Shown here: positions 45,130-54,712 of the stretch, piece by piece
Position numbering within the stretch: the stretch's first letter is position 1
Layout: the number at the start of each line of letters is the position of its first letter
From: Acidimicrobiaceae bacterium
GTDB taxonomy: Bacteria > Actinomycetota > Acidimicrobiia > Acidimicrobiales > Ilumatobacteraceae
DNA length: 64,000 bases
Direction: 5' to 3'
Assembly (NCBI GenBank): GCA_947446815.1
Contig: CANFGT010000004.1
Coordinates: 1-64,000, forward strand
Translations under genes and position numbers: made by a program
Notes under the pieces: generated by a model
Told to the model about the DNA's origin: nothing
The model's input: only the letters and a program-made list of their open reading frames with translations
Database searches by the model: none

Positions 45130-45792
45130 ATGCCAAATCCCGGAGAGCACCATCCTGCTTTTGAAGAATATTGCGAATGCATCTTCGAACTCCGTGAAGA
45201 CAACTTGGAAGTTATCCAGGCGCGCGTTGCAGAGAGACTTCGTGTTTCACGTCCATCTGTTTCTGAGATGATCAAGCGCCTCACCGAAGAGCGCCTCATT
45301 GCTGTCACCGATGGACAGATCACTCTCACCGATGAAGGTGAAGAACTCGCAGAACGTGTTGTGCGTCGTCACCGTTTAGCAGAACGATTCATGACCGACA
45401 TTCTCGGATTGTCCTGGGCGTTGGCTCATCGCGAAGCAGGCCGTTGGGAACACGTGATGTCTGATGCCGTCGAAGATGCGATGCGCATCAAGTTGGGCAA
45501 CCCCACCACGTGTCCGCACGGCAACCCCATTCCGGGCTCTGGCTATGTTGCGCCGGTTGCGGTGAAGTTGGCCGATCTCCCGGAGGGTCAGCACTTCATT
45601 GTGTCGCGTATCCCTGAAGAGCTTGAGTTCTCTCCTGGCATGCTCGAGTTTCTCGAAAAGACAAACCTCATGCCTGGCATGAGCGGTGTAATTGGCGCCA
45701 CAACCGCAGCAGGCGACATGACAGTTAGCGTGCACGGCACAGACATCACAGTTGAGAAGTTCGCCACCGGGCGCATTCTCGTCACCGTTTAA
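45130..45792 (+). CDS. DtxR/MntR-family metal-dependent regulator
   Basis: A 220-residue protein. The N-terminal winged helix has VAERLRVSRPSVSEMIKRL, and the dimerisation domain has RRHRLAERFMTDILGLSW and HVMSDAVEDAM. A C-terminal SH3-like (FeoA-type) domain follows (about 140-220). Metal ligands are plausible in HRLAE, CPHGNP and HREAGRWEHV. It senses Fe2+ or Mn2+. The gene is 9 bases downstream of tetR. Confidence 0.92.
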   Translation: MPNPGEHHPAFEEYCECIFELREDNLEVIQARVAERLRVSRPSVSEMIKRLTEERLIAVTDGQITLTDEGEELAERVVRRHRLAERFMTDILGLSWALAHREAGRWEHVMSDAVEDAMRIKLGNPTTCPHGNPIPGSGYVAPVAVKLADLPEGQHFIVSRIPEELEFSPGMLEFLEKTNLMPGMSGVIGATTAAGDMTVSVHGTDITVEKFATGRILVTV

Positions 45793-45825
45793 TTCAGCTA
45801 CCTCACTAGACATCGGAGCCCCACG

Positions 45826-46248
45826 ATGAAGAACTCAACCCGCCTTCTTGTTGTTGGTGTGTTCGCCGTTGCACTCAGTTCGTGCTCCACACAAATCTTG
45901 ACGGCCAACACCACCTTGCCTCCGTCCGAGACGTCCACCACTGTTCCTGTTCCCACCGGAACTGCTTTGGAGTTACTCGCGCAATTGGGCACTGTGGTGC
46001 AAGGTTTGGGTCAAGCAGTTGTCGATGGCGACAACGACACCAAAGCGCATAAGGTGGCACAAACCGACGCCATTTGGAAGGTGTTGGAACCAGAGATTCG
46101 CGCATCAGGGGTTGACCTTGTTGACGACATTCAGCGCATCGTTGGCTTTGTTCATGTTGCAGTGGAGCGCAAGCGCCCAGCCGAAGCCGACAAGGCCGCA
46201 CGTTTCCTCGCGTTGATTATGGAAACAGCACCTGCACTACTGAAGTAA
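45826..46248 (+). CDS. putative lipoprotein
   Basis: A 140-residue secreted protein. The signal peptide ends with a lipobox VALSSC (Cys20), so it should be a lipoprotein. A Thr/Pro linker (LPPSETSTTVPVPT) precedes a helical domain (about 50-138) of unknown family. ATG with no overlap to the DtxR gene. Function unknown. Confidence 0.7.
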   Translation: MKNSTRLLVVGVFAVALSSCSTQILTANTTLPPSETSTTVPVPTGTALELLAQLGTVVQGLGQAVVDGDNDTKAHKVAQTDAIWKVLEPEIRASGVDLVDDIQRIVGFVHVAVERKRPAEADKAARFLALIMETAPALLK

Positions 46249-46350
46249 TTTGCAGTCAGTTTCTTCACCGAACTCATTGTGGGGGTTCAGAATTTGGGCA
46301 ATTTCGGCCAGAGTCACAGATGACCTATTCCGCAATGAAACACTGTCGAT

Positions 46351-46743
46351 ATGAAGAAGATTTTCTTAAGAACTGCTTTGGTCGGAACTCTCATTTTGTT
46401 TGCTGGATGCGGAAGTTCTGCATCCAATTCTGATTCCAGTGCTAGCCCCAGTTACGACTCTGGTAGCGATCCCAGTTACGACTCTGGTAGCGATTCCAGT
46501 TACGACTCTGGTTCTGACTCCGGCAGCGATTCCAGTTACGGATACACCGCAGAAATTGCAAACAACTTCGTGAGTAGCTGCAGTAGCAGTGGTGGTACTT
46601 ACAGTCAATGTTCGTGCATGTATAACTACATTAAAGACAACATGACATACGCAGAATTTGCTCGTATCGACGCAGAGATGACCGATGGATCCCCAGCATC
46701 TGACTACCCAGTTTTGGTTAATGCATTGGATCAGTGCGCCTAA
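46351..46743 (+). CDS. repeat-containing lipoprotein
   Basis: A 130-residue secreted protein with lipobox LILFAGC (Cys20). Residues about 32-64 are a repeat of SYDSGSDP. The C-terminal domain (about 70-130) has Cys residues in SSCSSSGGTYSQCSCMYNYI and a last DQCA, likely forming disulfides outside the cell, as in other small actinobacterial surface proteins. Function unknown. Confidence 0.68.
   Translation: MKKIFLRTALVGTLILFAGCGSSASNSDSSASPSYDSGSDPSYDSGSDSSYDSGSDSGSDSSYGYTAEIANNFVSSCSSSGGTYSQCSCMYNYIKDNMTYAEFARIDAEMTDGSPASDYPVLVNALDQCA
46447..46518 (+). repeat. 24-base tandem repeat inside the lipoprotein gene
   Basis: Three head-to-tail 24-base units (46447-46470, 46471-46494, 46495-46518) code for PSYDSGSD-like peptides; the first two are identical and the third changes near its end. 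Such in-frame repeats can expand or shrink by slippage. Confidence 0.8.
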
Positions 46744-46754
46744 GGCACTTTGTA

Positions 46755-48872
46755 TTACAGCATTGCGTCGGGCAGTGGCATCTTGTGCACGACCGACAAA
46801 CTGCGTGTTGAACGCGTGAGCGTGACATACAGCAAGCGCAAACCCTGAGGGTCTTCTGCGATGACAGCTTGTGGTTCCACCACGATGACATCGTCTAGCT
46901 CTAAGCCCTTTGCCATTGTTGCGGGAACAATCGACAACCCTTGATCAAGTCCGGCCGCGCGAGCAAGCCCATGGTTGATGCCTGCAGCATTTAATGCATC
47001 CGAGATGGCAGGAATGATGTCCTCGGCGCAGATGATTGCAGCGCGACCGCCATCACGCGCAATGACTTCACGCGCACGTTGTACAACTGCATCTACTAGT
47101 GATGCGTCTTGTGCAACCGGAATGATGACAGGGCCTTCATCGCCTTCGCGCACACTGCGAGGCGCACGCAAACCTGGTGTTGCAGCGAGCATCACCTTGT
47201 CGGCAAGTTCCATAATTTGTGCTGGGATGCGATAGCCAACAGAAAGACCTACAACGCGGGGCTCTTTCTTGTTGGGCAAGTGTTCCAACACATCGTTCCA
47301 ATCGTTTGCAGCAAGTGGTCCCGTTGCTTGCGCAATGTCACCCACCAACGTCATCGAGCCACTAAGGGAGCGACGCGTCACCATGCGCAACTGCATGGGT
47401 GTGAGGTCTTGCACTTCGTCCACCACGATGTGGCCATATGTACGAATCTCATCAGCGTCGTTGATCTTGCCGTTACGGCGAGGCTTTGGACCAAGAAGGT
47501 AACGAGCCTCGTCTAACAATGCGGCGTCTGCAGTAGTCCAACGCACATCTGCCACTGACTCTGAGCGCTCACGATGCAATGTGAGATATTCCGCCTCGGG
47601 CAAGATGCCTTGCGCTGCAAGCTTGAGCAACGCCTTTGAACCAAAGAGATCATGCAATAACTGCGCTGGAGTCAGCAATGGCCACATCCGCTCAAATACG
47701 GCGCGCATCTCAGGCATCTCGCGCAATGCATCACGTACATCATCGACTTCTGCTTCACCACGGAAAGTTGCAGCCATTGCAGACCACACTTCGTTTTCTA
47801 CAAAGCGACGACCCGCGTTGTGGCGTGGGAAACGACGACGTGCGGCCTTGATGATGTGCACAGACTCTTCGGCGCGCAAACGTACATAACCAGTGCTGTA
47901 TGGCAATACCACGTCTTCACGCAATGAGCGCTCGCGGTCAAAGATTGCCTTGTCGATGACGCGCGAAATCTTCTTCTGACCCTTCACACGCGCCACAGAC
48001 GATGACTCACGTCCGCCGAACTGCACTTCCGGAATAAGGTCCCCGAGAATCACTTGCTGTACGCCTGCTTCACCGAGTGACGGCAACACGCGTTCGATGT
48101 AACGCAAGAAGATGCGGTTCGGACCAATTACCAACACGCCTTGATCTTCCAGAGGGAAACGATGCGTATAGAGAAGGTATGCAGCGCGGTGCAATGCAAC
48201 AACGGTTTTGCCGGTGCCGGGACCACCCTGCACCACCAACACTCCCGCTTGCGGTGAACGAATGATTTCGTCTTGCTCTGACTGAATGGTGGCAACGATG
48301 TCGCCAAGTTGACCCGTGCGACTACGCCCTAACGCAGTGAGCAACGTGCTGTAGCCACGCAAACCTTGACGCGGATCATCTTCGCCACCAAGACCTTCAT
48401 CGTTGCCAATACCAAGATGACCTTCACCAAAGAGTTCATCTTCAAGCGCCAACAAACGTGCAGCTTCAACAACGAAGTGACGACGACGCAACAAACCCAT
48501 GGGCTCACGGCCAGTGGCGCGATAGAACGGCTCGGCAACAGGTGCGCGCCAGTCAACAACAACAGGTTCACGATTCGCATCGGCAACTGCAAGACGCCCG
48601 ATGTGGAACGCCTCGACTTCATCGCCTTCTTCCGCCGTGCGGTCGATACGACCAAACACCAATGCAGCATCACCGAGATCTAATTGCTCGAGACGGTGCA
48701 CCAGGTTTTCATCAAAAACATTGCGTTCGAGTCGTGCTTGAAAGGTGCCCCCAGGGCCAGATGAGGTGAGCTCGCGAATCTTCATAGCGCCGGTTTTGCT
48801 GGCTTCTAAACATTCATACGCGAACAGGATGAATGCCTGCTCCTCTGCCATCTCTGGATGCTGTTGGGTCAT
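46755..48872 (-). CDS. HelD-like RNA polymerase recycling ATPase
   Basis: A 705-residue superfamily 1 protein of the HelD/HelR group. It has an N-terminal coiled part starting EMAEEQAFILFAYECLEASK, a DWRAPVAEPFYRAT segment found in HelD, Walker A VVQGGPGTGKTVVALHR, Walker B IVVDEVQDLTPMQLRM, then VGDIAQATG and GLELDDVIVVEPQ. HelD pulls RNA polymerase off DNA or from stalled complexes, and in actinobacteria can give rifamycin tolerance. ATG 48872 was chosen; ATG 48923 would add 17 residues. Convergent with the lipoprotein gene. Confidence 0.85.
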   Translation of the reverse strand: MTQQHPEMAEEQAFILFAYECLEASKTGAMKIRELTSSGPGGTFQARLERNVFDENLVHRLEQLDLGDAALVFGRIDRTAEEGDEVEAFHIGRLAVADANREPVVVDWRAPVAEPFYRATGREPMGLLRRRHFVVEAARLLALEDELFGEGHLGIGNDEGLGGEDDPRQGLRGYSTLLTALGRSRTGQLGDIVATIQSEQDEIIRSPQAGVLVVQGGPGTGKTVVALHRAAYLLYTHRFPLEDQGVLVIGPNRIFLRYIERVLPSLGEAGVQQVILGDLIPEVQFGGRESSSVARVKGQKKISRVIDKAIFDRERSLREDVVLPYSTGYVRLRAEESVHIIKAARRRFPRHNAGRRFVENEVWSAMAATFRGEAEVDDVRDALREMPEMRAVFERMWPLLTPAQLLHDLFGSKALLKLAAQGILPEAEYLTLHRERSESVADVRWTTADAALLDEARYLLGPKPRRNGKINDADEIRTYGHIVVDEVQDLTPMQLRMVTRRSLSGSMTLVGDIAQATGPLAANDWNDVLEHLPNKKEPRVVGLSVGYRIPAQIMELADKVMLAATPGLRAPRSVREGDEGPVIIPVAQDASLVDAVVQRAREVIARDGGRAAIICAEDIIPAISDALNAAGINHGLARAAGLDQGLSIVPATMAKGLELDDVIVVEPQAVIAEDPQGLRLLYVTLTRSTRSLSVVHKMPLPDAML

Positions 48873-49040
48873 AGTCACCCATCCGCTTTCGCTAAAAGAC
48901 ACCCGATTTCGGGGTCTTTCCATGCTATCGGCGTACACATCTCCCGCACTCGGGACACCCGACTGCACAGCCGTCCTGATGTCCGTCACAATCCCCGTCC
49001 GCTGAAAACCCAATGAAATAGCCCACACAGGAGATTCTCG

Positions 49041-49889
49041 ATGCCGAGCCCATTTGCCCGTACGACAACATTTGTCCTTTCCATCGCTGCCGTTCTCTCA
49101 GTGATTCCGTTGCATCATCCGCCAACTGCCATGGCGGCCGGTTCTGGCAGTTCTGGCACCGGCACATCGTCGGGCTCTGGCACATCGTCGGGCTCTGGCA
49201 GCACCGACGGCGAGAACATCGAAGCACAAGTGCGTTTTGATGCACCACCGGCCAGTGACGGATGCGTGTGGGAAACAGTGAGTGGCATTGACCCCGTCAC
49301 CACCGAAGTTGGCAATGCTGCCACTGCACAAGAAACGTTGTTCTTCAAAGCATGCGGAAACAAGATCGTGGGTTATCAATGGATACGCACGGACGCACCG
49401 ACCCGCGTTGCGCAATCTGCAGGAAGCAAAGTGTCGAAGTTGGTCCCCACGTTGTTGATGCGCACCGCACCACCGAGCCATCAAATGGTTGTCGGCATTA
49501 GTACGTGGTTCTGGGTTCCACAGTTGGTGTGGAAACCGATCAGTGTGACGGCCTGGATACAAACACCGGGCGGCCCCGTATCGGTCACCACCACTGCAAC
49601 ACCGAACAAACTCATCTACTCACCTGGCGACGGACATAGTGCGGTGTCGTGCGCGGGTCCGGGTCGTCCGTGGTCATCATCAATAGGTGATCGCGCAACA
49701 ACCAATTGCATGTACGCCTACAAGTCCGCCTCGCACACGAAGCCAGTGCACATCTACAACACCAAAATGTCCATCCAATGGAAGGTCACATGGCGTTCCA
49801 GCCTTGGCATCCGCGGCTCTTTGCCGAGCATCACCACCGGATTACCCATGAAAGTGCATGTTCTGGAGCTGCAAGCGTTGACTCGATGA
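49041..49889 (+). CDS. secreted protein with Gly/Ser repeats
   Basis: A 282-residue secreted protein: signal peptide to about residue 32 (TAMAAG), then a Gly/Ser/Thr-rich linker (SSGTGTSSGSG) and a globular domain with three or more cysteines and GDGHSAVSCAGPGRPW near residue 200. That segment recalls a group of acidimicrobial surface proteins without known function. ATG 49041. Confidence 0.65.
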   Translation: MPSPFARTTTFVLSIAAVLSVIPLHHPPTAMAAGSGSSGTGTSSGSGTSSGSGSTDGENIEAQVRFDAPPASDGCVWETVSGIDPVTTEVGNAATAQETLFFKACGNKIVGYQWIRTDAPTRVAQSAGSKVSKLVPTLLMRTAPPSHQMVVGISTWFWVPQLVWKPISVTAWIQTPGGPVSVTTTATPNKLIYSPGDGHSAVSCAGPGRPWSSSIGDRATTNCMYAYKSASHTKPVHIYNTKMSIQWKVTWRSSLGIRGSLPSITTGLPMKVHVLELQALTR

Positions 49890-49972
49890 CTTCTCTTTCG
49901 ACCAGTTGACAGAAGATGTCTCGATGACCGCGCAACCAATTAGCCTTGCGAGGTACTTCTGAAAGGCACCTT

Positions 49973-50539
49973 ATGAACGAAGACAAGGACCGCTTCCTCC
50001 TCGACCGCCGCTACACCGCAGCATTTGAAAATCTCGAGGACTCAACGATCGCAACACTTGCATGCGCATTGGAAGGCGACCTCAAGGACGCATTCGCTCG
50101 CATCGTCGGACTTTCTGAAGGCGCATTCGAAGACACTGCAACGTTGGGCGCACTTGTGCGTGACGGTATTGCAAAGCGCCGCGTAGCTCACGACTCTGGC
50201 GTCATCCTCGCCGAGCCCTGCACACAGTGGTCCATCGAAGAGTTGGGTGATTCTTCTGAAGACCCCACCTTGGAAGAGTTGCATGTGCTCCTTCCAAAAG
50301 CCATCGAAAAGTTCGGCATGGATGCAGTTCGCCTCATGGTGATTCAGTACTCCCGCTCGCTCAAGGGCTTCCGTCAACTTGTTGTTGAAGATGAGCGCTT
50401 TGCTATGCCGTCTGCAGTAGCAAACATGGGCGTGCTTGAAAAGGACGAGGCAGAACAAGCTGCAAAGCGCGATGCGCGCAAGGCAAGAAAAGCTGAAGAG
50501 GCCGCGAAGAAGGCCAAGCAGCAGGGTAAGCGCCGCTAA
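49973..50539 (+). CDS. hypothetical protein with Lys/Ala-rich tail
   Basis: A 188-residue soluble helical protein I cannot assign. It has FLLDRRYTAAFENLEDSTIATLAC at the start, TQWSIEELGDSSEDPTLEELH in the middle, and a strongly basic end (AAKRDARKARKAEEAAKK) that may bind nucleic acid or be a coiled coil. ATG 49973 has GAAAGG at the right distance; an earlier in-frame start is unlikely. Convergent with pfkA, 30 bases apart. Confidence 0.6.
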   Translation: MNEDKDRFLLDRRYTAAFENLEDSTIATLACALEGDLKDAFARIVGLSEGAFEDTATLGALVRDGIAKRRVAHDSGVILAEPCTQWSIEELGDSSEDPTLEELHVLLPKAIEKFGMDAVRLMVIQYSRSLKGFRQLVVEDERFAMPSAVANMGVLEKDEAEQAAKRDARKARKAEEAAKKAKQQGKRR

Positions 50540-50569
50540 TTGCTGAAGTGCGCGCCAATGAGCGTGCTG

Positions 50570-51604
50570 TTAGCCAAAGAACACGGTGGCGACATCGTCG
50601 TACAACGACAGGTCGACATAACGAGTTTTACCCACGACATGCGAGAGCGGTACTCGAACAATTTGTTCATTGCGCACGCCCACCATTGTGTTGCACTCCC
50701 CTGCATGCAGTGCTTCCACTGCTGCAATGCCCAAACGCGTGGACAACACACGGTCGAATGCATTGGGTGTTCCGCCGCGTTGGACATGACCGATCTGCAC
50801 CACACGTGTTTCATAACCGGTGCGTTCTTCAATTGCACGCGCCACTTCCACACTGATGCCACCCAAACGCGGACGACCAAATGGATCGAGGTCGTACTTG
50901 GGCTGCGGCAATGTGCCTTCTTTCGGCATCGCGCCTTCGGCAACCACAACGATGGACGCATAACGACCGCGCGAATGCTTACGCATGACTTCATTGGCGA
51001 TGTCATCAATATCGAAGGGGCGTTCGGGGATGAGAATCGCTGTTGCACCACCCGCGATCCCTGCATACGTTGCGATCCATCCGGTGTCACGACCCATTAC
51101 TTCCACCACCATCACACGGTCGTGGCTTTCTGCCGTGGTGTGCAAACGATCAATTGCTTCGGTGGCGATTTGCACCGCAGTGTGGAAACCAAAGCACACA
51201 TCAGTTTCCGCGACATCGTTATCGATTGTCTTCGGCACGCCAACAACAGGAATTCCCATCTCTGTGTTCAGTTTCGATGCCACCCACAATGAACCATTGC
51301 CACCAATCACAATGAGTGCGTCAACACCCAGTTCGGCAAGATTTTCTTTGACCCGCTCCGGACCATCTGGGTGGTCGTACGGACTTCCGCGACGAGTGCC
51401 CAGAATGGTGCCACCGCGCGGAAGGAAGCCTGCGAGGTGGGCCACCGTGAGCTCAATCGTGCGCTTTTCCAGAACGCCATCCCAAGCATCGAAGAACCCG
51501 ACCACAGTGTCCCCATGATCGTTAATGGCCTTACGTGTGACTGCGCGGATCACTGCGTTCAAACCTGGGCAATCGCCTCCGCCAGTGAGTACGCCTATTC
51601 GCAT
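50570..51604 (-). CDS. pfkA: 6-phosphofructokinase, group III type, with Asn at the Mg site
   Basis: A 344-residue PFK with GGGDCPGLNAVIRA, TRRGSPYD, VPKTIDNDV (catalytic Asp), MGRDTGWIA and GHVQRGG. Lys125 in PKTIDND is the residue of mixed or PPi-using group III enzymes. The Mg-ATP motif, normally GGDGS, reads GGNGS (Asn103), so a residue that usually coordinates Mg is changed. Group III enzymes from actinobacteria use ATP or PPi; the substrate here is uncertain. Confidence 0.9.
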   Translation of the reverse strand: MRIGVLTGGGDCPGLNAVIRAVTRKAINDHGDTVVGFFDAWDGVLEKRTIELTVAHLAGFLPRGGTILGTRRGSPYDHPDGPERVKENLAELGVDALIVIGGNGSLWVASKLNTEMGIPVVGVPKTIDNDVAETDVCFGFHTAVQIATEAIDRLHTTAESHDRVMVVEVMGRDTGWIATYAGIAGGATAILIPERPFDIDDIANEVMRKHSRGRYASIVVVAEGAMPKEGTLPQPKYDLDPFGRPRLGGISVEVARAIEERTGYETRVVQIGHVQRGGTPNAFDRVLSTRLGIAAVEALHAGECNTMVGVRNEQIVRVPLSHVVGKTRYVDLSLYDDVATVFFG

Positions 51605-51617
51605 ACTGGGAGACTAA

Positions 51618-52316
51618 CTATGCGACGGGCGCAGGAGGCACAGGCGCCTCAGAAGAGTGCTTCTGTTTCTCCACTGTGAGCTCATCGAAATATTTCGCCA
51701 ACGTATTGCGAGCCATTGCTGCAGCAAGTTCGAGGCGGAATTGCACTTCTGTTGCTGGACCTTCGCCATAACCAATGCCCGCAGGCTTACCGGAGCCACT
51801 GGAGGCAAACACGGTGTACCCAAGCGGAGCATGTGTCATGTTCATGAGCTTGGCGAATTTCCACTCGTGCGTGCGGACCGCTCCGGTGAACATGATGCGT
51901 TTGTTGGTAACCATCGCATGACCCTCGTCTGTGACGGAGATGGATTCAGCACCGGTCGTGATGTTGCCTTTCATGCCACCGGTGTTCATTCGAACTCCGC
52001 CGAACAGCGGGAACGAAACACCGCCGTATCCCCCGCTGTACTGCGAGGGAGCCTTCACGATTTCGAGATAGGCAGCGCCTTGCAAAAATGCGATGGGGAA
52101 TTCATCGGCATCAAGCATGAAGCCGTGATCCGTCATGTCAACAAACTGTTCGTGCGTGCGACCTTCCATGCAGTCACGCACAATCGTGAGCATCTCGTCA
52201 ACTTTGTCTTCTTCCGCTTTCCACTGTGCATATGCCGCGCTATACGCAGCCGATGCATCTGTGAACGCACGTTCTGCCTTGCGTTGCTTAAGGTTCTGAA
52301 GAATTCCCATACCCAT
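51618..52316 (-). CDS. hypothetical protein with PH-like strand region
   Basis: A 232-residue soluble protein. An N-terminal coiled coil (LQNLKQRKAERAFTDASAAY...) is followed by a beta-rich part with SISVTDEGHAMVTNKRIMFTGAV, similar to the first strands of bacterial PH-domain proteins. The C-terminus has FRLELAAAMARNTLAKYF. Function unknown. Several in-frame ATGs (52310-52328) are possible. It is 13 bases after the pfk start side on the same strand, and co-transcription is possible. Confidence 0.6.
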   Translation of the reverse strand: MGMGILQNLKQRKAERAFTDASAAYSAAYAQWKAEEDKVDEMLTIVRDCMEGRTHEQFVDMTDHGFMLDADEFPIAFLQGAAYLEIVKAPSQYSGGYGGVSFPLFGGVRMNTGGMKGNITTGAESISVTDEGHAMVTNKRIMFTGAVRTHEWKFAKLMNMTHAPLGYTVFASSGSGKPAGIGYGEGPATEVQFRLELAAAMARNTLAKYFDELTVEKQKHSSEAPVPPAPVA

Positions 52317-52343
52317 CACCATAGGCATTCGGTGTGTCGCAAA

Positions 52344-53171
52344 TTATTGAAATATCACAGAATCATTTACTGAAATAGCACCGGGCTGCACAATGCGTGC
52401 GTACACGCCGAGGTTCTGATTCAAATCACGCACGATGTGCCGCAAGATGGAACGGTCCTGTGGGATGTCCGCGTTGATCTCTCGCGTCACCATCACGCAT
52501 CGCGGGCAAGGGTCGAGAAACTCAATGACTGCTGAACCAATTGATGCCATGCGGCCCTTCCAAGAAAACTCTGGGTGACCCGCCTCTGCCCCATCAATCA
52601 CCATGCTGGGGCGAAAGCGACGCATGTCAATCACAGACTCAGGCAAAGCATCGCGCAATGCCTGCACCGCTGACGTTGTCATCACTAACAATGGCCAGCA
52701 GTCGTAATGCGTTCCTGGGGGCGATTCAAATTCCATTACTTCGGGCGGAAATACGCTGAAGTCCGGCAGCGGTTCATCTTCGTCACGACCAAAGACGCCA
52801 CGTAGTTCCACCATTGGGTCTGTGGAATCGGATGGGCCACGACGGAAGTGTTGAAGATTTCCATCAGCGGGAAGCGACTCGAGTGCAACAGAGATTCCCA
52901 GCGCTTCGGACAATGCGGAGTTCACATTCGCATCGTTCGACGAGACCACCGCACCATTAGGCAACGTGATGTTCACAGCTTCACCAGTGCGCACTGCGGT
53001 GAACTTCATAAGATCACCGATCTTTTTGGCTCCGCGAATACCGCCGCGCTCCAGATCACGAATCGCCCAATGACGATCACCTGAAATACCGAGCGGTGTT
53101 ACTTCAATGGAATCAACGGTTCCGCCGACCATGGACTTGACCGGATACGACCACAACTGCGAGACATGCAT
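52344..53171 (-). CDS. MOSC-domain protein
   Basis: A 275-residue protein of the YcbX/MOCO-carrier type: N-terminal beta-barrel (MHVSQLWSYPVKSMVGG, GISGDRHWAI), then the MOSC domain with RRFRPSMVIDGAEAG and the conserved cysteine in DPCPRCVMV. MOSC proteins bind molybdenum cofactor and may act in detoxification or sulfur transfer. ATG 53171; GTG 53177 is possible. The window also holds a molybdopterin oxidoreductase (31423). Confidence 0.87.
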   Translation of the reverse strand: MHVSQLWSYPVKSMVGGTVDSIEVTPLGISGDRHWAIRDLERGGIRGAKKIGDLMKFTAVRTGEAVNITLPNGAVVSSNDANVNSALSEALGISVALESLPADGNLQHFRRGPSDSTDPMVELRGVFGRDEDEPLPDFSVFPPEVMEFESPPGTHYDCWPLLVMTTSAVQALRDALPESVIDMRRFRPSMVIDGAEAGHPEFSWKGRMASIGSAVIEFLDPCPRCVMVTREINADIPQDRSILRHIVRDLNQNLGVYARIVQPGAISVNDSVIFQ

Positions 53172-53210
53172 CTCCACAGCATTTCACGCGCGCCCATTGC
53201 GCAGGGTGAA

Positions 53211-53834
53211 TTAGCTGTAGTACGGGTTTGAGCCGGTGGCGTGGTCTGTCACGTCGCGCACCTTCAGAATGCCTGGCACTTGCTCCACCAATGTGGTTTG
53301 CACGCCTTCGAGCATTGTCATCTTGCTCATGGAGCAACCGTGGCAACCGCCGCCCATGGTGAGATACGCAACGCCTTCGTTGTCGTGGCCCACGAATGTG
53401 ACGAAGCCGCCATGTGCAGCAAGCGAAGGATTCACATCAACAGAGATCACTGCTTCGACTGCCGCAGCTAATTCATCATCATTGACAAGACCATCGATCA
53501 TCGGTGCAGGTGGCTTATTCGGGTTACGAATAATGAGGCCTTGACGTTCATTGAAATCGAGCGACGCACCATTGATGTGTTCAAACGAATTCAGCGGGAT
53601 GATGACCTTCAGTCCGCCGATGGTGCGTACTTCATCGCTGAACGCAGCTTGCGTGACAATTTCAAACGACAAGTCGTATGTGAAATCTTCACCGGGTGCG
53701 GCGATTACTTCAAGACGAAGACCGAGACGTTCCTTCTCAGGTTCTTCATCACGCAACAACAAAAGCTGCTTGATGCCTTCTTCGGTGATTTCAATAATCG
53801 TGTCGGCGTTCTGGGGGGCAAGAGGACTGCTCAC
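53211..53834 (-). CDS. nfuA: NfuA-like iron-sulfur carrier
   Basis: A 207-residue protein with two parts. Residues about 10-110 are an A-type (HesB-like) fold lacking the three cluster cysteines, as in NfuA. Residues about 115-205 are the NifU C-terminal domain with INP-like VDVNPSLAAHGGFVTFV and the cluster motif MGGGCHGCSM. It carries [4Fe-4S] clusters to targets. GTG 53834 was chosen because upstream residues lack conservation. It overlaps none; the SDR gene begins on the other side. Confidence 0.9.
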   Translation of the reverse strand: MSSPLAPQNADTIIEITEEGIKQLLLLRDEEPEKERLGLRLEVIAAPGEDFTYDLSFEIVTQAAFSDEVRTIGGLKVIIPLNSFEHINGASLDFNERQGLIIRNPNKPPAPMIDGLVNDDELAAAVEAVISVDVNPSLAAHGGFVTFVGHDNEGVAYLTMGGGCHGCSMSKMTMLEGVQTTLVEQVPGILKVRDVTDHATGSNPYYS

Positions 53835-53864
53835 GCCCCGAAGGTTAGCGACACCCAACAGCGG

Positions 53865-54653
53865 TTACTGCCCCACACGCAGGTTGGACCCGCCGCCATC
53901 AACCTGAATGCGCTGACCCGTGACGTACGAGGCTTGCGGAGAGCAGAAATAGAGCACGGCCTGAGAAATGTCCTCGGGCTGGCAGACACGACCGAAAGGT
54001 GCGCCAGCGTCCATGAATCGCAAGTCGTCCGCTTCGCGGTTACCCGTAATGGCACGAGCAAGACGCACTCCCATATCAGTTTCCACTAGGCCAGGCGCCA
54101 CGATGTTCACACGGATGTTGTGAGGGCGTTCTTCCTTGGCAAGTGTGAGCGCTAGTGCTTCCATTGCTGCCTTTGCCATGTTGTACGGAGCACCATTGGC
54201 CGACATGCCACTGGTCGCCACGGACGAAATAAACACCACATGACCACCGCCACGAGTGCGCATGTGTGGCAGGAACGCGCGACACAACTGATGAGGTCCG
54301 AGCGCATGGGTAGCAACAAGGTTCCACACTTCTTCGGCTTCGGTATCAACCACACTGCGACCTTTTGATGCATTGCCGCCGTTCACAACAACAATGTCGA
54401 TACCACCGTGCGTTGCGATGATCTCTTGCACCAGTGCAAAGTTTTCTGCAGGTACATCGTTCGAGCCTTGATGGATCGTTGCGGAACCACCTGCGTCAAG
54501 AATTTCGCGCAACGTTTCTTCGGCCGCATCTTTGTCTCGGCGATAGTTGATTGCGACTGTTGCGCCGTCTGCCGCAAGTGCAAGCGAGATGGCTTTACCA
54601 ATTCCGCGACCCCCGCCCGTGACGACCGCGATTTTCCCGTCGAGAACACCCAT
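53865..54653 (-). CDS. short-chain dehydrogenase/reductase
   Basis: A 262-residue classical SDR. Cofactor motif TGGGRGIGKAIS, NGGNASK in place of NNAG, catalytic Ser in FISSVATSG, Tyr-x3-Lys as YNMAKAA, and PGLVETDM. The C-terminal YVTGQRIQVDGGGS is typical of FabG-like members. The substrate is unknown. It is 30 bases upstream of nfuA on the same strand. Confidence 0.93.
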   Translation of the reverse strand: MGVLDGKIAVVTGGGRGIGKAISLALAADGATVAINYRRDKDAAEETLREILDAGGSATIHQGSNDVPAENFALVQEIIATHGGIDIVVVNGGNASKGRSVVDTEAEEVWNLVATHALGPHQLCRAFLPHMRTRGGGHVVFISSVATSGMSANGAPYNMAKAAMEALALTLAKEERPHNIRVNIVAPGLVETDMGVRLARAITGNREADDLRFMDAGAPFGRVCQPEDISQAVLYFCSPQASYVTGQRIQVDGGGSNLRVGQ

Positions 54654-54712
54654 TACATACCCCCATATATGAAGTTCCGAGGCCTGACACCTCTATGTGA
54701 CAACCTAGACGC

